Below, piece after piece: positions 1 through 12,499 of a DNA stretch of 64,000 nt. Each line of letters begins with the position of its first letter. The stretch's first letter is position 1. This stretch comes from Phallus indusiatus (lineage: Eukaryota > Basidiomycota > Agaricomycetes > Phallales > Phallaceae): the NCBI GenBank assembly GCA_027605045.1, contig JAQFWX010000167.1, positions 1 through 64,000 of the forward strand, read 5' to 3'. A program made the translations under genes and the position numbers. The notes beneath the pieces are model-generated. The model was not told the origin of the DNA and searched no databases. It worked only from the letters and a program-made list of their open reading frames with translations.

Positions 1-832
1 CATAAGGCTAATTAAACCGCTTTTGTCGTCGCTACTCCCGCGGCCCCATATATAAGTGCCTTCGAGAAACAGGTGTTAGTTGGTTCACAAACACCAAAGA
101 GATATCTCACCATCGTAGTAACCGGAGTAAGGTGGATGTATCCATTGATCAACCGTCAAAGGATCAATGGGAACGACGTCTGAAGAAGAAAAAAATGTGA
201 AAAGACCATAAGACGTATATCTCATAAAGAGTGAATACCTTGATGTGCAGTTAAGAGCAAGGGCTTGAGGGATTCATCGGTCCCTTGCCAGTGGTAAACA
301 AGACCATAGGTATTGACCTTAGTCAATTTAAGACTCGTATGACTGACATTGTGCGCATTTAATGACATGAGTAGGGCTATTCCCTCCCGGACAGAATGGA
401 GACTTACATCAAAGGATAGGCCGAAAGCAGATAATCGTGGAACTGACCAAATACTTTCCAGCGCGGGTCCTCGTCTATAGGCCCCATAGAATCATGAGAT
501 TCACTCGGAACTTGGACTGCGCCCGAAAGCCATTTTGCTACTTGATCCTTGAAATCTTCCGTGTGGTAAAGATCGTTGAGCTCGGCATGAAGTTTAGCTG
601 ACTTTTGAGGAGTTTGGCTCTCCACTTGAGGACATAATTTATCCATGTCATCTAGAGATGGCGAGAAGACTAAGTCTTTGACCCCATTTGAGAGAGGATA
701 GTATTTGAAAGTCAAGACTGTTGCTAGGATGGTCAGGCTTAGCCACTGCCACTTTTTCGAAAGCCTGGACCTCGAAGGGAACGTCTTGGGTTCCACGAGT
801 GGGATTTCTAGATCTCCTTTGCCTTTTGACAT
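1..832 (-). CDS. CPS1: carboxypeptidase S-like M20 metallopeptidase, 5' half (cut by window edge)
   Basis: Vacuolar Gly-X carboxypeptidase family, a di-zinc enzyme that releases C-terminal residues from small peptides for nitrogen recovery. The first exon (404-832) has a short cytosolic N-terminus, one membrane anchor near residues 28-45 (WLSLTILATVLTF) and a lumenal segment. This is the type II topology known for yeast Cps1. Further exons to base 1 carry the AHQDVVPV-type HxD zinc motif and the GRGSSDDK motif, interrupted by short introns. The rest of the gene lies left of the window. The start is the ATG at 832, just before KGKGDLEIP. The DNA is a close repeat of the complete copy at 9,851-12,463. 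Family assignment is firm. Whether this copy is intact cannot be judged. Confidence 0.85.
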
Positions 833-1310
833 AACAATGACTTTACCAGGATTGTTCTGAAAACTTGAAGAAGTTGCGCTGCTGTCAATGAATTTAGGGA
901 GTTGGGTAAAGATTCAAGAAGTAATTTTTTTACGCGAAAGTCGTGTGTAATAAATAATTTCACAATAAAATACTCAACTCAGGTTCGACAACGCCATGTG
1001 AACATTTAGTAATTGGTGGGAGATAAGATTATCCCGCATCGTGGAATCGTGTGAACGTCCGGAACATGTCTCGGAAGTCCGAAATGGGAACTGAAATTAT
1101 CTATGACGTTCTTTGAACACGTACACTTTGAACGCGTACAAGTCTTGAACATCAACAGCAAGCATTGAAAAAGAATGCACGGGTTGGCAGGATTACAGGT
1201 TCAGAAGTTACATGAATTCAATGTCCGTCAAGCTTTCAATGATGTATTTTGTACGAGTGTTTGACTGAGAATTCGAGTCAGTAACGCGAGTTCTCGCTTT
1301 TATTAAGCTC
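833..1310. repeat. CPS1 upstream region, repeat copy A
   Basis: This 5' flank of the first carboxypeptidase gene recurs at 9,346-9,775 and, for its proximal part, at 12,500-12,700. Shared blocks include the aagtaattttt tract, the cgtccggaacat block and the gaacgcgtacaa block. It marks a segmental duplication that carried promoter and gene together. No separate gene is seen in it. Confidence 0.8.
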
Positions 1311-1413
1311 CGGTGACGCGTGTAATAACACGATAGACAGGAATGTTAAAGAGAACGATATAGTAGTGTTTGTCGATGATACATGCTTTATTGTTGAGAA
1401 TACAATATATAAA

Positions 1414-3701
1414 TTATGTCTTTTTACTATTCTTCTTCTTCTTACCCTTCCCATTATTCTCGCTCTCGCGAATCTCTAAAGATCCACCAGCCGCCTCCTG
1501 CAACACTCCGCCATCATTCTTATCGCCAGCAGCAGCAGTAGATATCTTCTCCTTCACATCCAAATAAACCATCAAATCCCGCACCTGTTCCTCCAGCTCA
1601 CCAACTCTCATCTCAGTCTTCTTCCTCTCCACCTCAGCCATCTCCGCTTTCTGCTTCACCTTCTCCAAATTCTTCATCAGTCCCTGACTAACAGCTCTCT
1701 CCTCCTTCAACTCCCTCTCCAACGTTCTCGCAACCTCCATAAACTTTTCACACCGCTTCTCGATCCTCGCTTTCTCGCGCTGCCATCCTAGAACCTGTTC
1801 CTCCTCTTTCTCCTTCAGCCGACTAATCTCATCCCTGTCGAACTCCTTTTGAGCCACCAACTCTTTCTCAAGTACATTAATCTGATCCTGCGCGGATATA
1901 AGCATATTCTCCAAATGGCTTTTCTGCTGCTCATAATAATCCCGTTGAGAATCCAACTGCGACGTAAGCAGATACGAATACTCAATTCCAATCGCTTCCA
2001 TCTTCTCCGCATGCATTGAATCAATAGACGTAGGACCCAGCCTCGATCCATCCGCATCGCTCCCCAGCGTGGTGGTAGCATTTGTCATAGCAGAAGCAGA
2101 AGGCAACTCGACAAGTTTCCCATCCGTCTTATTCTGAATCAACCGATGCACATACCCATCGCCTGCGTAATCCCAGACTCGCTGTGTTTCGAGTTCGAGA
2201 GAGTACAAGTGCATCGTTAGCTCGTAGTGCGCGTGCGCGTGGGCTCGACCGTATCGTCCACAGCCCACGTTCCCGCAAATAAGACAAATCCAAAGATTAG
2301 ACGTCGAAGAGCAGTCAAAACAGACGGATAGAGAAGGTCCATTTTGTGAGTCGGCGGCGGCAGTAGATGCGGTTCGATTGTGACGTTGTGCTGTTGTTGT
2401 TGTGCCATGCGCTGGAAGACGTGTTTGGGAGTACCGGCACACTGGACATCTGTAAATCGATATAGAAACTTGAGTCGGCAAATCAAAAAAAGGGGCAAAA
2501 TATTGTGTAACCTGCTGTCTCCCCACTTGGTTAAACACATACAATGAAAAGTATGCGAACATGGTACTGTTACAAGTCCCGTAACGGACGTGTCCATTCG
2601 TTCAAGACAAACTGGACAACTGGGGAGCTCGTGTAAATTGCTCTGAGCAGTCGCCAGACGGGATATAGCGAGAGATGTGGCATCGTTTGACTCGATTTCG
2701 ATGGATTTCACATTAACTACGTGACATATTTCACTGGGCTTTGAAAGTGAATTAAGTATTCTGACGAATTATTATGTATATACACACGTACCTCTAGGAC
2801 GTTAAACGGACGACCATTGTATTCTTGTGAGAAGAGTACAGCGTCGTCCCTAGATCTGAACTTCAGCAACACTATTGTGCGATTAGGTGACGAATCGCTA
2901 AAAACATGACAAATCGTTAGTTGTCCCAAAAGGCCGGAAAACAAGAGTTGGACGAATTGCGAATCACCGAATCATCCTCAAATGCGCCACACTCTCTGAA
3001 GCAGGAGCAATAAAAGTCATAAAATCAACAGGAGTCATATACGACGGCACAGCAAGAACAGCAAGAGTCGTTCCATCATTTGAATCTTCCACTTTGACGA
3101 CGGTATTTAATTCCAGTGGGGTTTCAAATTCATTTGTAGGAGAAGAGTAGATGTTCTTATTTTTCTCCTCCTCTTCTCTTTGGTCATGATCGTTTACAAA
3201 AGTCGCAATGTTTTGATTATAATTGTGAGTGTGTCGATAGATGTGTACAACGCCTTCAGGTAAGAATGTGCTTCCTTGCGAGAGGATGTGGGTTTTGGAG
3301 GGTTGGTGGCCCTGACTATCTGTGCTCCTTACAACAGATTTATTCTTCTCTACAGAGAAGCAGCATTAGAACCTTTTGAAGAGAAGCAAAATTCAAAACC
3401 TACGCTGAAGTTTAGAAACAGAAGTCTGAGTGTTTTCCTGTTCCATTCTTAAATCAGACTCCTCGATGCTCGTAGGCTCTTCCGAATCCAGCCAATCAAT
3501 AGCAATACTACCAAACCTCCAATCGTTCGTCGTCTTTCCTTCGTTATTGGTATAATAATGAGTATAAGTCGCTAAATGGCGGTGCGAGGGTAGTTTTTCA
3601 AATAGATTTTTGGGCCAGTAAGGACTCGAACTCAGAGAAGTTGTGTTATGTGTGTGGTGGTAACCTTTGGTCAATCGGAATCGAAGGCTATAATCGTTCA
3701 T
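1414..3701 (-). CDS. ETP1: BRAP2/Etp1-like RING and UBP-type zinc finger protein
   Basis: Predicted E3 ubiquitin ligase of the BRCA1-associated protein 2 family (yeast Etp1). The spliced order is: a variable N-terminus from the ATG at 3,701; a BRAP2 RRM-like domain (VLAVPSYMTPVDF, then FRSRDDAVLFSQEYNGRPFN); and a C3H2C3 RING (CPVCLERMDTS, CSHTFHCMCLTKW, CPVCRYSQ) split by an intron. A UBP zinc finger follows (CFDCSSTSNLWICLICGNVGCGRY, ending WDYAGDGYVHRL), then about 170 residues of coiled coil and a lysine-rich tail. RRM-like, RING, ZnF-UBP and coiled coil in this order are diagnostic. In animals the family modulates Ras/MAPK signalling and cytoplasmic retention of cargo. In yeast Etp1 acts in ethanol and nutrient responses. 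Substrates here are unknown. All signature cysteines and histidines appear intact. Confidence 0.9.
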
Positions 3702-5849
3702 GACATTTTTTCAAAAAGTAGGGGTTAGAATTTGTCGTTCAAAATTCGTTTTGGTGGTGCTGGTGAATAGATCGGTAGCACCATGCCGCGGTGAAGTCAC
3801 TGACTGCCCGTATTTCGTCACGCGTCTGGTTTCGACGGTGCCGTCTTTCACCTTCGTACGACACAGACTCCGGTGCTTGCCCTCAAACTTGTCAGACTCG
3901 GTCGCCAATCTTCAATCTAAAGGTGTAGATCTCGAGCGTTGTGTCTAAAGCAGTAAACAGTCCACAGAGTACTTGCTGGCGCCAGAATCCGTACTATTCG
4001 TCGTCCATCAAACCTTTCCGTCATTGTTTGCATTCTCGCCCCCAGTTTCACTGTACTCGAGTATGAATTACTCCAAATCTTTCAATCTTCAGTCTATCCA
4101 ACGCTTGAAATTTCCGTCGCGATACTATCCCTATTATTGAGCGCGATGCATCGTTTGATACTCTCAAATTACGAGACGGCGTCTCCACGACCTGTAGTTA
4201 TCTTGCGGCGGGACAGCCACGTCTCCAGAACTGTTCGGCCCATATTCATGACCGGTGGGTCATTATATAGAAAGATAATGTCTCCTCGATTTGTTCATCG
4301 AACTACGAAGCAAGGCGCTCGAGCTCAGCACTGCCTAGTCATAGTTGACGAGTGGCTTTGGCTTTGACTGGAACCAAACTCGCTAGCATTGAGCAGCCAT
4401 ATGACACTACTCCTGGGCGAGAGTCAATCGGCCCAGTACCCAGCCTATTGATTGCGACCGACCTAGGATTACCGTGTCGCCCATAGGCCCTTATTACATC
4501 GTTTCACGGGCCTTCCAGCTTCCCGTCGCCTGCAACCTTACCCACCGTCGTTTTGTTTGATCGTTAAATGATTCTCCTCCTTTGTGAGCATCTCTCAAGC
4601 CGCACAACATGTCTATCGGTCCAGAGCGTCTTACATTTTCTTCACTGCTGAACCAGCCATTGCAAATGGACGCACATCGTCATAAGTCCGTGCATTCATT
4701 ACTGGGCATGGCGTCTCTTTTGCAATGTTTCACTCCAGTCCCATGGGCCGATGCCTGGTCTTCATTCCATCGTCTAAAGGCCGTCGGTGTTGAGGCGGGG
4801 AAGACGGCTTCTTGTGCGGTGTATAAGACACGAATTGCCCTTCCGGCGACTGGTGGCAAGCCTACACTATCTACATTGCACGGACATTCCGTTCTACGAA
4901 GAACAAATGCATCAATGTTTATGCCGGGGCTTATCACGAACCTGGCACCAACGCTATCGCTTATGCATGTATGCTTTCCTATGCTTTCGGCTCCTCAAGC
5001 CTCAAGACTCTGTGCCCTACAGTTAAAGTCACATCCTTGGACATCAATGTCGCCTCCTGCTATTGGACCGTCATGAGACGGAGCAGAACTCAATCATTCG
5101 AGCGTCATAATTTGATAGCAAACATTTATACGTATCACAGCTACCAGTCCGATCCCCAGATGCCTTTCAATACCCCGAACAAAATTGGCAAACTGGCCGA
5201 GCTGACAATAATGGCGCTGAGATTCTCAATCGGGACGTCGTTGGAGCCATAATTGGACGCTGCATAACGCCTTTGTCAACTGCATACTTAAATTGGCAAT
5301 GTGTGCAAAATAACACGGGAATACTGGGCTGATTCAGCTCGGAGGGTACTCTCATTATGTGTCTGCGCGGCTGTGGGCAACGGCCGGGTATCTCAGGTTC
5401 GTCAAATCAAGTATGAGAGAGACGAATTTGAGTGACCGTATTTATATGTCTGAAAACGTGAACGGGACTTTTCGATTCTGATTATATCCATAAAGCGCAC
5501 GCATCTTAGGTCGGCCATTCTGAAAGGCATTAAGGCTAGGGTAAACTTGACTGATGATAGTCATACTAATGTTAGTCATACTAATGTGAGCCAATTGCAG
5601 ACTTTTCTGTGCAGGGCTCAACGTTTAACGTTCACGGGCAGTGGAATTACGGTCTATGAAGATAATTTTCATACAATGGTTTAATTGATAAAACAAAATA
5701 TATCATGTATTTAGACAAATTGAAAGGGAGATAATTTTAGGTGTGAGGAAAAACCAAATAAAGACAGATTCGAACTAGTTGCGAACGTGACTTTAGAGAT
5801 TGTAAGCACCTCGTAAAACCTGGTGTTAGATGAAAAGCATTACTCAGTA
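3702..5849. other. gene-poor stretch with a possible decayed coding relic
   Basis: No intact gene was recognised. At 4,590-5,252 (+) two frames stay open for some distance, one of 155 codons from 4,609 and one of 93 codons ending at 5,252. They read like fragments of one protein split by frameshifts (for example NVYAGAYHEPGTNAIAY in frame 3 at about 4,900-4,960). I do not recognise the family. At 5,554-5,590 the unit agtcatactaatgt is repeated twice. The remainder shows nothing further. Confidence 0.35.
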
Positions 5850-8723
5850 TCATGAGCGTCGACTGATCCCATTCTCTGCTTCATCGCCAGCTCCGTCCTT
5901 TGCTTTACCCTCCGCTTCATCCTCGGCTGTATGATAAGATTTGGAACTATCTTGATCAGAATCTTGCGAGAAAGTGAGAAATTGATGCAGCAATTATGAC
6001 TCAAGTGGGCTCACCGTCGGATACATCACTTGATTCAGGTTGAATAGAACATATTAAAGGAAGACCTAAGATACGGGCACCTTCATCGCTCTTTGGATCG
6101 ATGCCCAACGCAGCGTGAGCCTCCTGGATAAACTCAAACCCTCCATAATTAATATGAAGCATACGGAGGGTTCGACAAGTTTGAACTCTGAATGCATTTG
6201 AGTCAAAACAAAGGGCGTCCATGTCAGAACAATATAGTCTCTCGGACCCCGAAGGATCAAGAGACCAGTATGTATCCAGCGTTTCCTCGCGTGCCGCCGG
6301 TCTCGAAATAAAGAAGTATAATTCTTTGTGCCCAGAAATTCCAACTGAACACCTGAGCCTGGAAGGAATCTGGATGTGCCACGAGAATCCAGTAACTACA
6401 ATGGCCGTACGTTTGAATAAAATCATCTATACATCGACACGATGATAGTGAAATTGGCGTACCAATGTAAACTTTACAAGCGCAATCATTACAGGACTCG
6501 TGCAACCCATCGGTTCTTGCAAGTAAGAAGCCAATTTGACTGACATATGCACGAGTTAACCGTTCCCAGATAGCATAATCCGAATATTTGACATCACATT
6601 CAACCACCACCACTGTCTGGAGATCATCAGTAGCCAAAATGCCTGCTGTATCTACAGGCACGCTAATCCTAAAAACATTCAAGTGATATTCAGTGCCACT
6701 ACATAATGTGAAACGTGCTATACCTAAAATGTTCACCATAATCTTCGACGGTCAATTCTGTATGCAATATTTTATCACGAACAAACCAATCCAATGATGA
6801 TGGTTCTTTGCATGGAAAAAAACCTAATTTAGCTGCTTCCGAAGCATCAAATGTATTGTTGTGTCGATCAGCTAACAGAACGTCACCAGTGTAGACAGGA
6901 TATACTGGTGCGAAGACATCCTTCCATGTAAAGACACATATGGTGCCATAGAGATCCCATAAGAAAGAGGGTTCCAAAGGAACATTTGACTTTTTGGACA
7001 AATGTAGTATGCCTACTCTTTCCATGATCTTGGCCGACTCCTCTCGAGACATAGTGCAAATATGCACCATCCTCCACTGAGAAATAGGGATAACTTGTAG
7101 AATATTCGGCGACCATTCCTGATATTAAAAAATAAATTTATAATTTTTCATGCCTTTAAAGATGAGAAAAATGAACTAACAAATACGACAATCCCCCGTC
7201 CATCTAGAACGTTCACAAAAAAAGACGCAAGATATCCATCCTCTCGGTCTTTGAAACCGATAAAATTGTCAGAGAATTGCAGACCCCGCCAAGATATAAT
7301 GGCATGGTGAGATATACCCTCTGCCACGTATTCACAGCCTTCCTGTAAGCAGAAGGCAAACGGTGAGATACGAACAATTGGCGGAATCGTGGTCGATTCA
7401 AGCTCACTCGAAAAGACGAAGTCTGAGATGTATTTGAAGAAGAAATTTCATCAAATATTGTGGGAGCTCACTATATAGCGCATATCCATGTACCAACCCA
7501 ATGCATCGCTGAATCTTGAATTGAATTGATAAAATGGAATACACCACGCTATATATATATACATAGTAAATTTTGATTTTGATTTCGTGAAGTGACATAA
7601 ACGAACGGTTGTGAAAGACAAGGCCAGGGCTTCCTATTGACGTGATTATGCCAAATAGCTGCATCACATTTGGATGACTTGCGTGAAGAATGAGCTACCG
7701 TTGATAACTATTTCACAAGAGAAGAGTGTATTACCGATATCGCGAATACCACTCCTTCTCTTTTTTAAATTTCTGTTGAAAGTATAAGAATATAGCGAAG
7801 AAACGGCGGTATTTTTGTGACGCACAGAAATAGCATCGCGACCTTTGTAGACACGGGCCATCCGTGTCTGACTCTCTTGTTTCCATCGGACTTCCCAGTG
7901 TTCAACTTGTCCATTTGAGGTATTCTTGAGTACATTTAAATCGCCCAGTTTGATTTTCTCGAACTGGTCACTTTCAGACAACTTCAGAACACGAACGAGC
8001 AATCTGACTTACATCCGAGTCATCTGTAGTGTTTTGACGTATGGCCCCTCTGAGCTAGATATGGGACTGGAATGAAACCAAAATCTGCGTCAAATATGTT
8101 CGTGCGCACCATAAGATTGATCCGACATTCGTCTATCTGACTTTGATAACGTGCCAATAAATCCTTTTCACGATCAGCTGCAAAACATCTCCGAAGGAGT
8201 TTTGATTTATATGGTTTATTGAATGACTGGAGATCGTTTGCAATATGTTGTAAGTATCTGTTTATATGAATTCAGACTGGAAAGTATTTCACATGAGCAG
8301 AACTGCATACCGATAAAAGCTTTCACAATCTTTCTCAAAGTTATTGAATGAGTCGGACGCAGTTTCATGATTCTGTTTGGTTTCCTGATAGAGTATTTGG
8401 AGAATGGTTGTGATTTTGATTGTCAGATTCTTATAACCATATTGGTTTTGTTGCATTTGCTTATTTTCTATCAGCACTTGCAAGTCGAGATCCAATGACT
8501 GACTCACTTGGATTGGCTTTAGCAGAACCTTGACTAGCTCCGCTGCACTCTTTAGATATGGGAATGGTAAAAAGCCCCCCACCGCACTAGCTAATTCAGC
8601 AACCTGGAAGGCGTTAGATATCCAGTCAGTTTCGCTCTGCATAACAGATACTGCGATTGAATCTGATGCAGATGCCTCATGTTCATTCTGGGGGATAGGA
8701 GACCTCGCCTTCCGAAAACCCAT
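5850..8723 (-). CDS. agaric-expanded protein with MLKL-like N-terminal helical domain and degenerate kinase-like region
   Basis: Multi-exon gene starting at the ATG at 8,723 (MGFRKARSP). Residues about 40-140 are an all-helical segment (AELASAVGGFLPFPYLKSA, then a run ending FNNFEKDCESFYRYA). It resembles the MLKL/HeLo-like four-helix N-terminal domain found on many basidiomycete NLRs and kinases. Next comes a region like the N-lobe of a kinase (KIKLGDLNVLKN, ARVYKGRDA), with no visible catalytic HRD or DFG motif. A C-terminal part carries YWSLDPSGSERL and LGIDPKSDEGARILG, motifs I associate with a large Agaricomycete family of unknown function. A last short exon after 6,001 is inferred; the stop at 5,850 (or about 5,839 in another frame) is uncertain. 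Function is unknown. The N-terminal domain suggests a cell-death or self/non-self role, which is inference. Confidence 0.55.
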
Positions 8724-9060
8724 ACCTGGAAATGGATCGTGTGTCGGATGTGCGCTTGTTCAATGCCTACTAACCTCGAAGCCTGAGCCACCCTAAATCC
8801 GCCAGTCCTCAACCTTTTCACTATTTAAACACTCCTCGCAATTAACGTGACGCGTCAACTTCACCATCGCTCGTAGTATCCTCGAGTTGACTGTAGACAC
8901 AATCGGCATACTCGAGTCAAGCGAACGATTTCTCGCTGAGGTAGTGTCGACAATTCTCTCTATCAAGAGATAGCATCACTTTGGGGAGGGAGGGGGAGGG
9001 GGGGAGGTGCACAGTAACAACCGCTGATCATTTCATTCCGGTAGCTGACTTGCATAGAAT
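8724..9060. other. intergenic, with G-rich tract
   Basis: Spacer between the MLKL-like gene and the truncated carboxypeptidase copy. At 8,983-9,007 the plus strand is almost pure G in five runs separated by single A residues, a strong G-quadruplex candidate. Nothing else is recognised. Confidence 0.5.
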
Positions 9061-9345
9061 TCATGCTACGCCCTTTAATGAAATATGGGAATGGCAGCTC
9101 TGCGCATGAGCCAATTCAGCGACCCTCAATGAATTTGATTTTAGGGATGGCGAGAAGACTAGGTGTTTAACCCCATTTGAGAAGAGATAGTATTTAAAAG
9201 TCAAGACCGCGTTGCTGGGATGATCAGGCTTTGTCTGCCACTGCCACTTATTTGAAAGCCTGGACCTCGGAGGGAACGTCTTGGGTTCCACGGGTGGGAT
9301 TTCTAGATCTCCTTTGCCTTCGAGATTGACAGTGACTTTACCAGG
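9061..9345 (-). pseudogene. truncated carboxypeptidase S copy (N-terminal fragment)
   Basis: Minus-strand sequence matching the first exon of the neighbouring carboxypeptidase S genes: EPKTFPPRSRLSNKWQW, then LTFKYYLFSNGVKHLVFSP. Homology stops near 9,140 after the SPSL segment, and no catalytic exons follow. The ATG used by copy 1 is not preserved here. The membrane-anchor region is altered by substitutions. It is a partial gene duplicate and cannot encode an active peptidase. Confidence 0.75.
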
Positions 9346-9850
9346 GTTGTTCTGAATACTTGAAGAAGCTCCGCCGCCGTCAGCGAAGGTTCGGGAGTTA
9401 GAGAAGTAATTTTTTTACACAAACTTTGAAAGTCATTTGTAAAATAAATAACTTCACAATAAAATGCCCAAATCAGGTTCGACAGTATCATGTGAGCATT
9501 TTAGGAGTTAAGATTATTCTGCATCGTAGGATCGTGTAACATCGATATCCGGAACATTTCTCGCCTTGAACACATACACTTTGAACGCGTACAAATCTTA
9601 AAACATCAACAGCAAGGATTAAAATAATGCACGAGTTGGTAGGATTATAGGTTCAGAAAGTTACATGAGTTCAAATGTCCGTCAAGATTTGTTATGAGCC
9701 TTTTACAAGTGTTTGACTGGAATTCGAGTTATTGCGAGTTCTCGTTTTATTGAGCTAGTGGAGTAGATACATGATGTACTAGCTATTATTTAAGTAACCT
9801 GGTGATTCTGGAATATTCACCAAATTAAAATATTAATCCTCCGCAAAAGC
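9346..9850. repeat. CPS1 upstream region, repeat copy B
   Basis: Positions 9,346-9,775 align with 833-1,310, the promoter side of carboxypeptidase copy A. The match has small indels and scattered substitutions and includes the gaacgcgtacaaatct and gttacatgagttcaa blocks. It is the promoter of the truncated copy and lies just downstream of the complete gene. About 75 bp between 9,776 and 9,850 hold nothing recognisable. Confidence 0.75.
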
Positions 9851-12463
9851 TTAAACCTGTCTCGATTCGTCTGCGTTCAAAATCAAAGTGCTAAAGAATC
9901 GAACGTAGTCCACCATTGCCATAGCAGATGCCGCTGAAAACATACTAGTCAGATCCAAGAAGGAATGCAATTATCCGCTTTACCTTCGTTAACAGAGTGA
10001 ATACTTCCTCCGGGATATGTAACTTTAGAAATATGTATATTAGCAAAAGCTTCTCCAAGTTGATCATTAACCGCACCATTCGGTCTGACTTGATGACTGT
10101 ATCTAGTTACAAGTAAGGTAAAACAAGAAATCTCACAAAATATTTCGTTATAAAAACTAACCGGTAAATATGGGGCGTTAGCTTCCAGTAGTACCTCGTA
10201 TCTAAACGGTCGTCAGCGATAAAGCATGTCAAGTTCAGCCATATCTTTTACCAGTGTCTACATGTGACGTTAGCTCAAATTCGGCACCTATACGAAAAGG
10301 TACTTGTACTCACTTCCGGTCATGGAGCCAGGCGCAATAATAACCTTGAAAAGGAGTAAACATCCAGCTACAAGAAAGAATTATCCAGTAGCGTGCCTTA
10401 TCCAGACTCTCCTCAACCCCAGATTCTTCGATCGTAGCTCTGATAGAGGCAGAGAGTAAATTCCAAGGAGCAGAGCCGTAAGTAGGAGATTTAGGTGCTG
10501 GCTCAAGAGCATGGCCAAATGCATCATATGTGGTCACGCTACCCTCCGATGAACCCGCCGAAACTAATTCTCCGAACGATGTAAATGATAAATTGTATTC
10601 CTGTACCAACGGCTTGAGAAGAGCAGATACTCGCTCTTTTAAGGCTCCAACAGAACTTAACAAAGAGTACGTCAAAGTCAAGCATGACGGTCCTTACGAA
10701 ACTACACACCTCGCTGTATCGATACGATAGTTGACCACGGCTTTAGCTTGTTCTGGAAGTGCATTGACTTTTACTCCCCCTTCAATTAAATCTACTGCCT
10801 GTGTTGTTCCTAGTGTGTACTTCATCTCAGGGTAGGCAGACAATATTTCCTTCTCAACACGCTTGAGAGCTCTGTCCGATTTCAATGAATGGACGATGTT
10901 TCGGACCAGAGATTTTGGAACTTTAGGTGCATGGACAAAGCATTGAATAGTTTCGTATGTGGCTTGCTCGCGCACTAAATGAGGTAGAGGAGGATTCCGT
11001 TCAAGAGCAACCAAGAAACTCGATAAAATGCCAATGCTCTACATCGTCCAGTTAGATATGTTAGATACGAAGATATTAACGGGAAATAAATCTCCTAACA
11101 GTATGATCCCTTGGACGACTTGAATGACCCCCGGGGGTATTAACTTGAATAGCAACATCCAAACCTCCCTGAATAAATTACACAACATAAGTATATTTAA
11201 ATAAAACAAATCTTATTTAACCTTTTCAGCAGTACTTGGCACGATTGTCATTGCTCCATAGGCGTTAATCGTGATACCTAGTAATTATCTTTTCGTCAAT
11301 ACTTGGCGTCCAACTCCAAATTTAAATTGTTGTACCTCCTTCGTCAACCAAGAAAGCGAAACCATTCTCCCCATAGGATTGAATGAGATATTTACTTATT
11401 TCTTGAGCACCCTGAAAACCACAACGGGACTGAATAGAGAACGAGCCAAAAAAAAAAACAACGGGTACAGACAATCAGTCCACTCGTTTCTTCATCGAAT
11501 CCATAAGCCAAAACGACCGATCTCTCGGGTTGAAAGCCTTTCTTGAGCAATGATTCAACCGCCGACCTAAGTATTTCGACATGAAAATAAGTAATGAATA
11601 CAAAGAGGATAGACGGGGAGGAAACACACATAAGACTAATTAGACCGCTTTTGTCGTCACTACTCCCGCGGCCCCATATATAGGTGCCTTTGAAACAGGT
11701 GTTAGTTGGTTCACAAACACCAAAAGAGAAATCTCACCATCGTAGTAACCGGAGTAAGGTGGATGGACCCATTGATCAACCGTCAAAGGATCAACGGGAA
11801 CGACGTCTGGAAAAAAATGAAAAGACCACAAGACGTAAGTCTCATAAAGAGTACCTTGATGTGCAGTCAAGAGCAAGGGCTTGAGGGATTCATCGGTCCC
11901 TTGCCAGTGGTAAACAAGGCCATAAGTATTAACCTTGGTCAGTTTAAGACTTGCATGACTGACGTGTGCTTATTCAACGACATGAGCAACTCTTCCTAAC
12001 AGAACGGGACTTACAGCAAAGGATAGGCCGAAAGCAAATAATCGTGGAAGCGGTCAAATACTTTCCAACGAGGGTCCTCATCTACAGGCCCCATAGAATC
12101 ATGGGATTCAGTTGGAACTTGTACTGCGCCTGAGAGCCATTTTGCTACTTGATCCTTGAAGTCTTCCGTGTTGTAAAAATCGCTGAGCTCGGCATGAAGT
12201 TTAGCTGACTTTTGAGGAGTTTGGCTCCCCACTTGAGGACATAGTTTATTGATTTCATTCAGAGATGGCGGGAAGACTAGGTGGTTGATCCCATTTGACA
12301 GAGGATTGTATTTGAAAGTCAAAATTGTTGCTAGAATAGTCAGGCTTAACCATTGCCATTTTCTCGAAGGGTTGGGTTTTTCGTAAGGGAGCGCCTTGGA
12401 TTGCACGGGTGGTATTTCTATATCTCCTTTGCCTTTCAACGTTAACAGTAACTTTACTAGCAT
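9851..12463 (-). CDS. CPS1: carboxypeptidase S (Gly-X carboxypeptidase), complete copy
   Basis: Complete M20 dipeptidase-like gene in many short exons. Type II membrane anchor near residues 45-60 (WLSLTILATILTF). Catalytic motifs appear in order: AHQDVVPV (zinc His and bridging Asp), GRGSSDDKSGL, YGFDEETSG (catalytic Glu pair), GGHSSRPRDH (dimerisation-domain His) and SIHSVNE (C-terminal zinc His). The final exon ends RFFSTLILNADESRQV at the stop at 9,851. In yeast Cps1 reaches the vacuole by the multivesicular-body route and cleaves peptides for leucine and nitrogen supply. I chose the ATG at 12,463 (MLVKLLLTLKGKGD) because homology with copy A begins there; an ATG at 12,499 is also in frame. 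Every motif expected for activity is present, so this is probably the functional paralogue. Confidence 0.88.
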
Positions 12464-12499
12464 TGCTCTGAAAACTTGAAGAAGCTCCAATGCTGTCAA

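Noticed and set aside
5554..5590. Two copies of agtcatactaatgt as a possible CRISPR-like or regulatory array
   Set aside because: Only two adjacent units in a fungal intergenic region; a simple tandem duplication.
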